DNA from: Desulfobulbaceae bacterium
Lineage (GTDB): Bacteria > Desulfobacterota > Desulfobulbia > Desulfobulbales > Desulfocapsaceae
NCBI GenBank assembly: GCA_031256095.1
Contig: JAIRRG010000107.1
Location: 1-18,584 of the forward strand
Reading direction: 5' to 3'
Length of the DNA: 18,584 bases
In this document: piece after piece, positions 1 through 6,839 of the stretch
How positions within the stretch are numbered: position 1 is the stretch's first letter
How the letters are laid out: each line of letters starts with the position of its first letter
Position numbers and translations under genes: made by a program
Notes under the pieces: model-generated
Database searches by the model: none
What the model was told of the DNA's origin: nothing
Seen by the model: the letters and a program-made list of their open reading frames with translations, nothing else

Positions 1-1
1 G

Positions 2-880
2 GGCGTGAGGTCAGGCAAAGCGGAGGCGCCCGCCGCCCCGGCGGTGCCGTCACCGGTGACCGACAGTCCCGCTGATGTCCTGCCTCTTCCCGATCGCCAG
101 CAAATTCCCATTAAATTCGACAGATTCGTCATTGATGAGTTGGGGATGCTCGACCGGGCAGCTTATGTGACCTTTGAACGGAAGATGTTTGAACTGGCCG
201 CGAAAAATCAGGTGGAAATCGTCACCATCGTCAGCAAGGACTTGCACGGCCTGACCGCCGACGAATACGCCCAGGCCATGCTGCGCCAACTCTCGGTCGG
301 CAGCGAGGAGGTGGCCAGTGGCGCCGTGCTTCTGGTCGCGCCCCGTGAAAAACAGGTCGGCCTGGCTCTGGCTCCCGGTTTGGCCACAGCTTTAGGCAAG
401 AAGGCGGCGATAGCGCGGGAACAGTTGAAAAATTTCGAGGAATTTTCACTTCTTACCTGCCAAGAGAACTGCAGGGCCGAGCAAACGGCGATGCTGTTCC
501 ACGCCGCCACCTTTATCGCCGATATGGCCGGAGACTGGGATTTTTCTGTTTCATACCCAGAAGGCGGCAGATTCCTCACAGGCGACATGGGTACTAGGGT
601 CATCTCTCTGCGAGGGAAAATCACCGGGCGCGACGATGCCGCTCCTCAGATCATGCCACCGGCGGCCCCGGTTAAAACCATGGAGGAAGCCACGGAAACG
701 ACCCTGAAAATGGTCGATGAAACCGACCATGAAGGCTTACTCTCACTTCCACCGGAGGTGGAAAAAACGGCGCGGGCCCCTCTGACCACCGGCAAAAGCT
801 ATCAATTCATCGCCCGTGAACTGCCCTCTTCCGGACAAACACGCCGCTTTGAGGTGCTAAGCTACGCGGCGCTGCCCTGA
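2..880 (+). CDS. TPM-domain protein, 5'-truncated by window edge
   Basis: The reading frame is open from the window edge to a TGA at 878-880, so the true start and any signal peptide probably lie outside; a GTG at position 5 is the first possible start inside and may just be an internal valine. After an Ala/Pro-rich stretch (about residues 8-33 from that GTG), residues 37-135 resemble the TPM domain (Pfam TPM_phosphatase, as in YgcG and Psb32 proteins): a 'VIDELGMLD' opening, a helix, a 'VEIVTIVSKDL' strand, and 'GAVLLVAPREKQVGLAL', the typical core. TPM proteins are usually membrane-anchored or exported, with poorly defined roles in envelope or protein maintenance. The roughly 120-residue tail after the domain, ending in 'RRFEVLSYAALP', matches nothing I recognise. 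The gene converges on pepF. The family call is fairly confident; the function is unknown. Confidence 0.6.
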   Translation, partial: GVRSGKAEAPAAPAVPSPVTDSPADVLPLPDRQQIPIKFDRFVIDELGMLDRAAYVTFERKMFELAAKNQVEIVTIVSKDLHGLTADEYAQAMLRQLSVGSEEVASGAVLLVAPREKQVGLALAPGLATALGKKAAIAREQLKNFEEFSLLTCQENCRAEQTAMLFHAATFIADMAGDWDFSVSYPEGGRFLTGDMGTRVISLRGKITGRDDAAPQIMPPAAPVKTMEEATETTLKMVDETDHEGLLSLPPEVEKTARAPLTTGKSYQFIARELPSSGQTRRFEVLSYAALP

Positions 881-991
881 ACGGGGCGCTTGCTTGGCAG
901 CTTATCCATGGCTGTTCTTTTCAGCTCGCGGAAGAACGAAGTGCTGGACAACAATTCAATTTATAAATCAAAACTCATACATCAGCCTCTT

Positions 992-1076
992 GGCATCGCG
1001 AGGAACAGAGTGACAAAGCGGCAAATTTTTTATTTTTTTTCAACAATATAGATTGCTTCGCTTCGCTCGCAATGAC
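992..1076. repeat. Degraded intergenic palindromic (REP/MITE-like) repeat
   Basis: The right arm (1051-1076) starts GATTGCTTCGCTTCGC and ends GCAATGAC. Its reverse complement, GTCATTGCGAGC..., recurs imperfectly in the left arm (992-1026, starting GGCATCGCGAGGAACAGAG). The arms flank a T-rich centre at 1026-1040. From memory, sequences of the type GTCATTGCGAGGAACGAAG...GCAATCT are dispersed intergenic palindromes in many bacterial genomes. The family match is recalled and could not be checked here; the imperfect dyad is visible directly. The left arm has diverged more than the right. Confidence 0.5.
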
Positions 1077-1084
1077 ACAGAAAA

Positions 1085-1115
1085 TTATTCAATTTTTAAT
1101 TTAGAAATTGAATAA
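1085..1115 (-). terminator. Possible terminator hairpin downstream of pepF
   Basis: TTATTCAATTT (1085-1095) and AAATTGAATAA (1105-1115) form a perfect 11-bp inverted repeat with a 9-base loop. It begins 13 bases after the pepF stop codon. Read on the minus strand, the stem is followed by TTTT. The stem is almost all A:T, weaker than a classical intrinsic terminator, but its place at the end of a long operon and in a convergent gap supports a termination or 3'-end stabilising role. It could act in both directions. Confidence 0.4.
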
Positions 1116-1128
1116 CAAAATACCGCGA

Positions 1129-2892
1129 CTATTCCAGCATCGCCATATAACTCTCAATAACCGCTAATCCGCGCCGCCAAAAGGCTGGGTCGCCAAGGTT
1201 GAATCCCAAAGGGGCCAGCAAGTCACGGGGCAACCGCGAACCACCCGCCACCAGCAAATTAAGATAGGTGCCGATAAAAGCCTCGCCCTCCTCCTGGTAA
1301 CGGCCATAGAGGGAAAGGGTCAGGAGTTCGCCGAAGGCATAGGAATAGACATAGCCCGGCGTCGCGAGAAAATGCGGAATGTAGCCCCACCACAGGCCAT
1401 AATCCTCGGTCAGGGTAACGGCGTCGCCAAACATCTGGCCCTGGGTTTCCAGCCAGTGGCGGCTCAAGTCATCAACGCTCAGTTCGCCCGACTCACGGCG
1501 GCCCATGTGCATCCGCTCCTCAAAACGGTTCATCGCCGTCTGCCGAAAAACAGTGGCGAAGATGGATTCGAGCTTGCCAGCGATCAAGGCGGCCCGGCGT
1601 GCCGGGTCAGTCAATTCCCGTAGGCGCTGGTTGAAGAGCAGAAGTTCAGCGAAGACCGAGGCGGTTTCGGCGAGCACCAGCGGCGTGTCGCTGCCGTAAT
1701 AACCCTGTCCCGCGGCCAAAACCTGATGAACGCCATGCCCCATCTCGTGGGCGACGGTTTCGACGTCGCGCCAGGCGCCGGTATAGTTGACCAGCAGGTA
1801 GGGATGGGCGGCGGGTTCAACCGGATGGGCAAAGGCGCCGCCGCGCTTGCCATATTGCAAACAGGCGTGAATCCATCCCTCGTCGAAGAAGGTCTTGGCT
1901 ATATCGTGTAATTTTCGGGAAAAACTTGAAAAAGCACCAAGGACCATCTGTCGGCATTCATCCCAGGGGATGTCGGCCATGGCCAGATCCGGCAGCGGCG
2001 CGTAGCGATCATAATCAAAGAGTTGGTCATAACCGAGAGCTTTTTTCTTCCAATGGTAATAACGGGTCACCAGGTCATAACGCGAGCAAATCACTGAAAT
2101 CATGGTGGAAACCACCTCGTCTTCGACCTGATTGTCGAGGTTCATGGCGCTGAGCCAGCCAGGGTAACGCCGCCTTTTGTCGTCAAGCATTTTGTCGGCG
2201 GCCAAGGTATTGAAAATATGGGTTAAAATATGACTATTGGTTTGTAGGGCCGCAGTCATTTCGCCGGCCGCCCGTTGCCGGGTTTGCTGTTCGGGCCGGT
2301 GCAGATCGGCCAGAACTTCCTCCTCGCCACGGCCGGTTTCGCCAAATTTCATTTGGGCAAAAATCTTTTCAAACAGCGTGTTCCAACTGGCGCGGCCAAC
2401 CGGTTCCTGTTCGAGCAGGATTTTCTCCTCGGCCTCCGACAACTGGTGCGGCGCGTAGCGGCGTAAACTGGTGAGATAATGGCGGTAGGGCGCCAGTTCC
2501 GGCGCGGCCAAGAGTGCTACCGCCGCTGCTTCCGGCAAGGCGTTCCACTCAAGGCGGAAGAAAATTGTGGTGGCGGCGCATTCGCTGCATAATTCGGTTA
2601 TCTTTTGGTGCAGGGCGCCGGCTTCGGCATTATCGGTCTGGGTGCAAAAATTGAGGAAAGCGTAAGCGTCGAGCCGCCCGAGACGGCTGTCAAGCTTTTC
2701 CAGGGCGCTGACCAGCGACAGCAGTTCGGCGGCGGAGAGCGTGGCGATATGTCCGCGCCACCTTGTATTCAGGTCAACGGCGGTCTTCCGGCACCATTCG
2801 ACATCGGCTTCCAGCGCCGCCTCGTTCGCGTAGAGATCGGCGAGGTTCCAGATGATCTCCTCGGTGCCAAGTTTGCTGTTTCGAGTATCCAT
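1129..2892 (-). CDS. pepF: Oligoendopeptidase F (M3 family metallopeptidase)
   Basis: A 587-residue cytoplasmic zinc peptidase of the M3/PepF type, which cuts short peptides and recycles peptide fragments. The zinc site is HEMGH at residues 382-386 (inside 'VAHEMGHGVHQ'), with the third ligand probably the Glu at 409 in 'LAETASVFAE', 27 residues after the first His, as expected for M3 enzymes. The conserved 'GKRGGAFAH' stretch lies before it (348-356). Length and the opening 'EEIIWNLADLY' fit the PepF/M3 family. The ATG is preceded by AAGGA seven bases upstream. It is the last gene of the minus-strand run, 20 bases after trpA; no link between this general peptidase and the aromatic genes is obvious beyond co-transcription. 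Confidence 0.93.
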   Translation of the reverse strand: MDTRNSKLGTEEIIWNLADLYANEAALEADVEWCRKTAVDLNTRWRGHIATLSAAELLSLVSALEKLDSRLGRLDAYAFLNFCTQTDNAEAGALHQKITELCSECAATTIFFRLEWNALPEAAAVALLAAPELAPYRHYLTSLRRYAPHQLSEAEEKILLEQEPVGRASWNTLFEKIFAQMKFGETGRGEEEVLADLHRPEQQTRQRAAGEMTAALQTNSHILTHIFNTLAADKMLDDKRRRYPGWLSAMNLDNQVEDEVVSTMISVICSRYDLVTRYYHWKKKALGYDQLFDYDRYAPLPDLAMADIPWDECRQMVLGAFSSFSRKLHDIAKTFFDEGWIHACLQYGKRGGAFAHPVEPAAHPYLLVNYTGAWRDVETVAHEMGHGVHQVLAAGQGYYGSDTPLVLAETASVFAELLLFNQRLRELTDPARRAALIAGKLESIFATVFRQTAMNRFEERMHMGRRESGELSVDDLSRHWLETQGQMFGDAVTLTEDYGLWWGYIPHFLATPGYVYSYAFGELLTLSLYGRYQEEGEAFIGTYLNLLVAGGSRLPRDLLAPLGFNLGDPAFWRRGLAVIESYMAMLE

Positions 2893-2912
2893 ATACGTGT
2901 CCTTGCGGCGGT

Positions 2913-3680
2913 TTATCGCAGTCCGGCGATGAACGGCCCAACCGCCGCCGCTCCCTGGCTATCGACCAGTTCGATGGTTTTCGAGCCGATGACCGCCATG
3001 TCGGCAACACCCGCCAAGGCGTCAATATCCTCCTTGCTCTGGATACCGAAACCGACGGCGATGGGCAGGCGAGTGGCAGCGCGGCAACGGCGCAGATAGG
3101 CGATGACCTCCGCATCCAGTTGCGATTTTTTTCCCGTGACGCCGCGCCGGGCCGCGCAATAAATAAAACCCTCGGCCTGGCTATCCAGTTCTTTCATGCG
3201 GGCATCGCTCGTGGTCGGCGCAAAAATCAAGACCGGGGCGACACCATGGTCGCGCGCCGCCGCGAAAAAACCGTCATCCATCTCCGGCGGCATATCCGGG
3301 ACGATCACCCCGGTGATGCCGGCCGTTTTAGCCGCCGTGAAAAAGCGCTGGTAGCCGTATTTGAAGATGATATTGATGTAGGTCATGTAGAGGAAAGGGA
3401 TGTCATGCGTCGCCGCCATTTCCGCGCCAAAGGCCAGACAATCGGCGACCGTTGTGCCGCAGGCGATACTGTTTTGGCAGGCCTTGGCGATCACCGGGCC
3501 GTCGGCCATCGGCTCGGAAAAGGGAATCTGCATCTCGATGCAATCGACGCCGTTTCGCACCATCTGGTCAACGACCTGGCGGTTGACGGCAAAGGATGGA
3601 TAGCCAAGGACGATATGGGTCATGAGGAGAAATTTCTTTCCTACCGCCAGACGCGCTTCTATCCTCTGTCGCAGGTTCAT
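2913..3680 (-). CDS. trpA: Tryptophan synthase alpha subunit (divergent)
   Basis: 255 residues from an ATG that overlaps the trpB stop codon (ATGA at 3677-3680); the frame stays open upstream, but the overlap and family alignment favour this start. TrpA cleaves indole-3-glycerol phosphate to indole and glyceraldehyde 3-phosphate and channels indole to TrpB. The two catalytic acids fall at the same positions as in the enteric enzyme: Glu49 in 'CIEMQIPFSEP' and Asp60 in 'MADGP'. The 'PDMPPE' loop (128-133), 'GVTG' (180-183), 'GFGI' (210-213) and 'IGS' (231-233) fit the phosphate-binding TIM barrel. Several motifs are unusual: 'QIPFSEP' where 'GIPFSDP' is typical, and 'YCAARRGVTG' where 'YLxSRxGVTG' is usual. 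It is still most likely a true TrpA because it is coupled to trpB. Confidence 0.9.
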   Translation of the reverse strand: MNLRQRIEARLAVGKKFLLMTHIVLGYPSFAVNRQVVDQMVRNGVDCIEMQIPFSEPMADGPVIAKACQNSIACGTTVADCLAFGAEMAATHDIPFLYMTYINIIFKYGYQRFFTAAKTAGITGVIVPDMPPEMDDGFFAAARDHGVAPVLIFAPTTSDARMKELDSQAEGFIYCAARRGVTGKKSQLDAEVIAYLRRCRAATRLPIAVGFGIQSKEDIDALAGVADMAVIGSKTIELVDSQGAAAVGPFIAGLR

Positions 3681-4930
3681 GGACGGTCTCCCCACCGGTC
3701 GGCCCTGGTCTGGTATTCTTTGGCCTTGTCGATGATGAATTTTTTCCATGACGGGTCATCATAGGCGCCCGCTATCGTGAAAATATCCTTGTCGCCGCGC
3801 CCGCTCATGTTGATGATGATCGCCTCTTCCGGCGACAATCGCGGCGCTTCTTTGAAAGCCTGAACAAAGGCGTGCGCCGATTCCAGGGCCGGAATAATCC
3901 CCTCTTTTTTAATGGTCAGATCAAGCGCCGCCATGACCTCAGCATCGGTGGCCGCCTCAAAGCGCACCCGCCTCCGCTGCCACAGGTCGGCCAAAATCGG
4001 GCTGACCCCGACGTAATCAAGCCCGGCGGCAACCGAGTGGGTCTCGCGCATCTGGCCATCGTCATTTTGCAAAAACATCGTCTTGTAACCTTGGGCGATA
4101 CCGGGGCTGGCGTCGGTTGCGGCCAGCCGTACCGCGTGTTTGCCGCTGTCGAGGCCCAGGCCGCCGGCCTCAACGCCAACCAGTTCGACATCCTGGTCGA
4201 GGTATTCATAGAACGCCCCGAGGGCGTTCGAGCCGCCGCCGACACAGGCGTAGATACGTCTCGGCAGCCTGCCGTGCCGCTCCTTGATTTGGATAATCGA
4301 TTCCTTGCTGATGATTGATTGCAGCCAGGCAACCAGTTCTGGAAAAGGCGCCGGGCCACAGGCGGTACCAAACACATAATGAGTGTTGTCGACATTCGTG
4401 ACCCAATCGCGGAAAGCCTCGTTGATGGCGTCTTTCAGGGTACGGGCGCCGTCCTCGACCGCCACCACATCGGCGCCGAGCTTTTCCATCCAGAAGACAT
4501 TGGGGCGCTGCCGGGCAACATCAACCGCGCCCATATAGATGGTGCAGGCGAAGCCGAATTTGGCGGCCATGGTGGCGCAGGCCATGCCGTGCTGGCCGGC
4601 GCCGGTTTCGGCGATGACCCGCCTCTTGCCCATCCGTTTGACCAAAAGCCCCTGACCCATGACGTTGTTGGCCTTGTGCGCCCCGGTGTGGTTGAGGTCT
4701 TCGCGCTTGATATAGATTTTCGCGCCGCCAAAATGCCGGGTCAGGTTTTTGGCAAAGGTCAGGGGCGTCGGACGGCAGGAATATTCGGCCATCAGGCTTT
4801 GATACTCAGCCCAGAACGAGGCGTCTTGCCGCGCCCGGCGGACGTGCCCGGTCAAGTCGGAAAAGGTCTGATGCAGGATTTCCGGGATGTAGGCGCCGCC
4901 CCATTCGCCGTAAAAAATGCTGGATTGCAT
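3677..4930 (-). CDS. trpB: Tryptophan synthase beta subunit
   Basis: 417 residues from the ATG at 4930; the frame extends to a TTG at 4972, but 'MQSSIFYGEWGGAYIPE' starts as TrpB proteins do. It is a PLP enzyme condensing indole with L-serine to give L-tryptophan. The PLP lysine is Lys86 in 'REDLNHTGAHKANN'; the catalytic Glu is residue 108 in 'AETGAGQHG'; the phosphate-binding 'GGGSNA' is at 231-236 and 'SGRGDKD' at 376-382. These are TrpB1-type motifs. A C-terminal extension of about 20 residues goes beyond the usual ~397. The upstream gap of 210 bases has no leader peptide with Trp codons that I can see. No trpE, D, C or F is nearby, so indole-glycerol phosphate must come from genes elsewhere, or free indole may be the substrate. 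Confidence 0.95.
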   Translation of the reverse strand: MQSSIFYGEWGGAYIPEILHQTFSDLTGHVRRARQDASFWAEYQSLMAEYSCRPTPLTFAKNLTRHFGGAKIYIKREDLNHTGAHKANNVMGQGLLVKRMGKRRVIAETGAGQHGMACATMAAKFGFACTIYMGAVDVARQRPNVFWMEKLGADVVAVEDGARTLKDAINEAFRDWVTNVDNTHYVFGTACGPAPFPELVAWLQSIISKESIIQIKERHGRLPRRIYACVGGGSNALGAFYEYLDQDVELVGVEAGGLGLDSGKHAVRLAATDASPGIAQGYKTMFLQNDDGQMRETHSVAAGLDYVGVSPILADLWQRRRVRFEAATDAEVMAALDLTIKKEGIIPALESAHAFVQAFKEAPRLSPEEAIIINMSGRGDKDIFTIAGAYDDPSWKKFIIDKAKEYQTRADRWGDRP

Positions 4931-4981
4931 GCTTGACGCTCTGGTTTTAATAATAGTCAGGATACTGGGCAATTTTTCGCA

Positions 4982-4998
4982 AAGGTGATATTCACCTT
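4982..4998. promoter_or_regulatory. Operator-like palindrome upstream of trpB
   Basis: AAGGTGA and TCACCTT form a perfect 7-bp dyad around a 3-base centre, 52 bases before the trpB start. Compact size, perfect symmetry and position in a 210-base gap fit a repressor or activator site. On the minus strand TTGCTA and TAAGGT are 17 bases apart just before and into the dyad; this is only a weak promoter match. It could also be a small RNA hairpin. Confidence 0.3.
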
Positions 4999-5005
4999 AC
5001 TTGAG

Positions 5006-5026
5006 CCAACATACCATAGCAACCGG
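5006..5026 (-). repeat. Copy 1 of a repeated upstream element (CCGGTTGCTATGG)
   Basis: On the plus strand this reads CCAACAT, one base, then CCATAGCAACCGG. The same two blocks, four bases apart, occur at 6005-6029 just before rsmI. In minus-strand sense the element precedes both trpB and rsmI. It may be a shared promoter element, a regulatory site, or a short duplicated segment. Confidence 0.35.
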
Positions 5027-5140
5027 ACCAACACTATTCAGACCACCGGCAACGAGGATGAAATCATCGGCGCCATGCTTGTTTTCTGTGGCAGATTGGA
5101 GCTGGTCTTTTTAGCGGTTTTCGAGATGAATAGTAGAAAA

Positions 5141-5998
5141 TCACAAAACGCCATCTTTTTCCCGCCAGATGACCAGCGCCCGCTGGTAAATTTCCGTGCG
5201 CGGGCGGTTCAGGTCGGCGGCCAGGCGGCGGCAGGCATCCTTCAGCGACGCCTCACCTTGGTCGCGATACCAGCGCAACAGGTCATCGAGGTCATCACCG
5301 CTCTGCTCCGGTCCAGCCATCGGCCAGACGATGATCACATATTCGCCGCGCCCGACGGTGACGATGGTATGGTCAAGCAGGCCGGTCAGCGTCGACTTCA
5401 CCGTTTCCTCAAAAGTTTTCGTCAACTCCCGCGCCACCATGGCTGGCCGGTCGCCCCAGAGTTCCAGCATGTCGGCCAACAGGCCCCGCATCCGGCGCGG
5501 CGATTCATACATCACCAGCGGCCAGGCGCAGACGGTCAGTGATTGCAACCACTTACGGCGGCTGCCGCCTCGGGCCGGCGGAAAGCCCAGAAAGAGAAAT
5601 TGGCCGCTGTCCAAACCAGCAACCGAGACGGCGGCGGTCAGGGCCGAAGCACCGGGAATGGGGACGACGGCAATCCCGGCCCGCCGCGCTTTTTCCACCA
5701 ATATCGAGCCAGGGTCAGCGACGCCCGGCGTCCCAGCATCGGCGACGACAGCGACGCTTTCCCCAGCCAGCAGGCGGGTGATCAGTTCGTCGGCGCGGCT
5801 GTTTTCCCGCTCGCGGTAATAACTGACAAGCGGCGTCGAAATCCCGTAATGGCGGAGGAGTTTTCGCGTGTGGCGCGTGTCCTCGGCGGCGATGACACTG
5901 ACTTCAGCCAAAATCCGCGCCGCCCGGAAGGTCAGGTCTTCAAGATTGCCAATTGGCGTGGCGACGACATAAAGAGTAGCTGCTTTTTCCTGATTCAT
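5141..5998 (-). CDS. rsmI: 16S rRNA (cytidine-1402 2'-O)-methyltransferase
   Basis: 285 residues from the ATG at 5998; an in-frame GTG at 6040 would add 14 residues that do not look like RsmI. The enzyme 2'-O-methylates C1402 of 16S rRNA in the decoding centre using S-adenosylmethionine. Family signatures are clear: 'LYVVATPIGNLEDLTFRA' at 9-26, 'AAEDTRHTRKLLRHYGI' at 37-53, and 'VADAGTPGVADPG' at 85-97, the SAM/substrate pocket of the tetrapyrrole-methylase-like fold. The length matches E. coli RsmI. The Shine-Dalgarno region is weak and occupied by a repeated element. As a housekeeping gene, it is probably in this operon by chance of arrangement. Confidence 0.95.
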   Translation of the reverse strand: MNQEKAATLYVVATPIGNLEDLTFRAARILAEVSVIAAEDTRHTRKLLRHYGISTPLVSYYRERENSRADELITRLLAGESVAVVADAGTPGVADPGSILVEKARRAGIAVVPIPGASALTAAVSVAGLDSGQFLFLGFPPARGGSRRKWLQSLTVCAWPLVMYESPRRMRGLLADMLELWGDRPAMVARELTKTFEETVKSTLTGLLDHTIVTVGRGEYVIIVWPMAGPEQSGDDLDDLLRWYRDQGEASLKDACRRLAADLNRPRTEIYQRALVIWREKDGVL

Positions 5999-6004
5999 TG
6001 AATG

Positions 6005-6029
6005 ACCAACATCTTGCCATAGCAACCGG
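6005..6029 (-). repeat. Copy 2 of the repeated upstream element
   Basis: The plus strand reads CCAACAT, CTTG, then CCATAGCAACCGG, the partner of the element at 5006-5026. This copy ends only seven bases before the rsmI ATG, so it fills the place where a ribosome-binding site is expected. It lies in the 43-base gap between the amidohydrolase and rsmI. Confidence 0.35.
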
Positions 6030-6041
6030 CTTGATACCACC

Positions 6042-6833
6042 TTAACTCAGCAAGGCGTGGGCGTTGGCTGAAGTAATTCGGGCAAACAGTTTGGGTGGTA
6101 GGTCAAGCGCCGTCAACTTGGCCAGCGATTCTTTCTGACCCGTCCATGGGCTGTCGGTGCCAAAGAGCTGATAATCGACGGGATGACTGAGCAGCATCTT
6201 GCGCAAGCGTGGCGGCGCCAGCGAATCCAGGGCCAGCGAGGTTTCCATATAAATCGGCTGGCCGACGAGGTATTTTTCCACATCATCCCAATCTTCCCAG
6301 CCGCCCATATGGGTGGCAATCAGTTTCAGCTTCGGGAAACGGCGGCAGATGGCGGCGATGCGCCGCGGGTCGGCAAGGCGGGTACGGGCGAAGGCGAAAT
6401 CGAAACCGGCATGGATGACGAGCACCAGCCCGGCTTCGGTCAAGGCGCCGTGAAACTCGTAGAGACTGGGGTCGTCGAGGTGATAATTCTGATAGTAGGA
6501 GTGCATCTTGACGCCGGTGAAGCCAGCGTCTATCAGCTCGCGCAGATGGACAAGCAACTGCTCGTCGCCCGGATGCAGCGACGGAAAAGGAATTAGCCGC
6601 TCGCTGCGGATGGTTTGGGACCACTTGAGAATCGCCGCGAACTGCGCCGGTTTGGTGGCAATCGAACAGACCACCGATTTTTCGATGCCGGCTTCATCCA
6701 TCGAGGTGAGGAGGCCGGCCACCGTGCCGTCGGTCCAAGCGGGAATACCACCTTCTTCAGCCAGATGGGCAATGGTGGCCGGGGCAAGGGCATCCGGAAA
6801 GGCGTGCGTGTGGATATCAATATAACCAGACAT
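6042..6833 (-). CDS. TIM-barrel amidohydrolase, substrate unknown
   Basis: 263 residues of the Amidohydrolase_2 type (COG2159-like). Metal-site candidates appear in order: HTH at residues 8-10, 'GVKMH' with Lys109/His111, 'HAGFD' with His141, 'THMGG' with His175, and 'GTDSPW' with Asp227. The family covers metal-dependent hydrolases and decarboxylases such as those acting on aromatic carboxylates, so either hydrolysis or decarboxylation is possible. It starts six bases after paaK, making co-translation likely and suggesting an aromatic or CoA-related substrate, though this is inference from neighbours only. There is no signal peptide, so it should be cytoplasmic. The fold is confident; the reaction is not. 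Confidence 0.8.
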   Translation of the reverse strand: MSGYIDIHTHAFPDALAPATIAHLAEEGGIPAWTDGTVAGLLTSMDEAGIEKSVVCSIATKPAQFAAILKWSQTIRSERLIPFPSLHPGDEQLLVHLRELIDAGFTGVKMHSYYQNYHLDDPSLYEFHGALTEAGLVLVIHAGFDFAFARTRLADPRRIAAICRRFPKLKLIATHMGGWEDWDDVEKYLVGQPIYMETSLALDSLAPPRLRKMLLSHPVDYQLFGTDSPWTGQKESLAKLTALDLPPKLFARITSANAHALLS

Positions 6834-6839
6834 GATTGT

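Larger units (their letters stand above)
881..1128. other. AT-rich convergent intergenic region
   Basis: This gap of 248 bases separates the 3' ends of the plus-strand TPM gene and the minus-strand pepF. It is clearly more AT-rich than its surroundings. It holds a degraded palindromic repeat (about 992-1076) and a perfect AT-rich hairpin (1085-1115), described separately. No convincing small ORF was seen. A GC-rich hairpin with a U-tract for the plus-strand gene was not found. Confidence 0.6.

Noticed and set aside
881..1128. Insertion-sequence remnant in the AT-rich gap
   Set aside because: No transposase fragment or target-site duplication is visible; the palindromic repeat explains the structure better.
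4931..4972. Upstream TTG start for trpB adding 14 residues
   Set aside because: The ATG at 4930 gives the standard TrpB N-terminus; the TTG extension has no clear ribosome-binding site.
4931..5140. Trp-type attenuator with leader peptide upstream of trpB
   Set aside because: The short open frame here (starting inside the end of rsmI) has no Trp codons, and no terminator/antiterminator hairpin pair with a U-tract was found.
5999..6040. Upstream GTG start for rsmI adding 14 residues
   Set aside because: The added residues do not look like RsmI N-termini and the ATG at 5998 places the conserved LYVVATPIGN motif at the usual distance.
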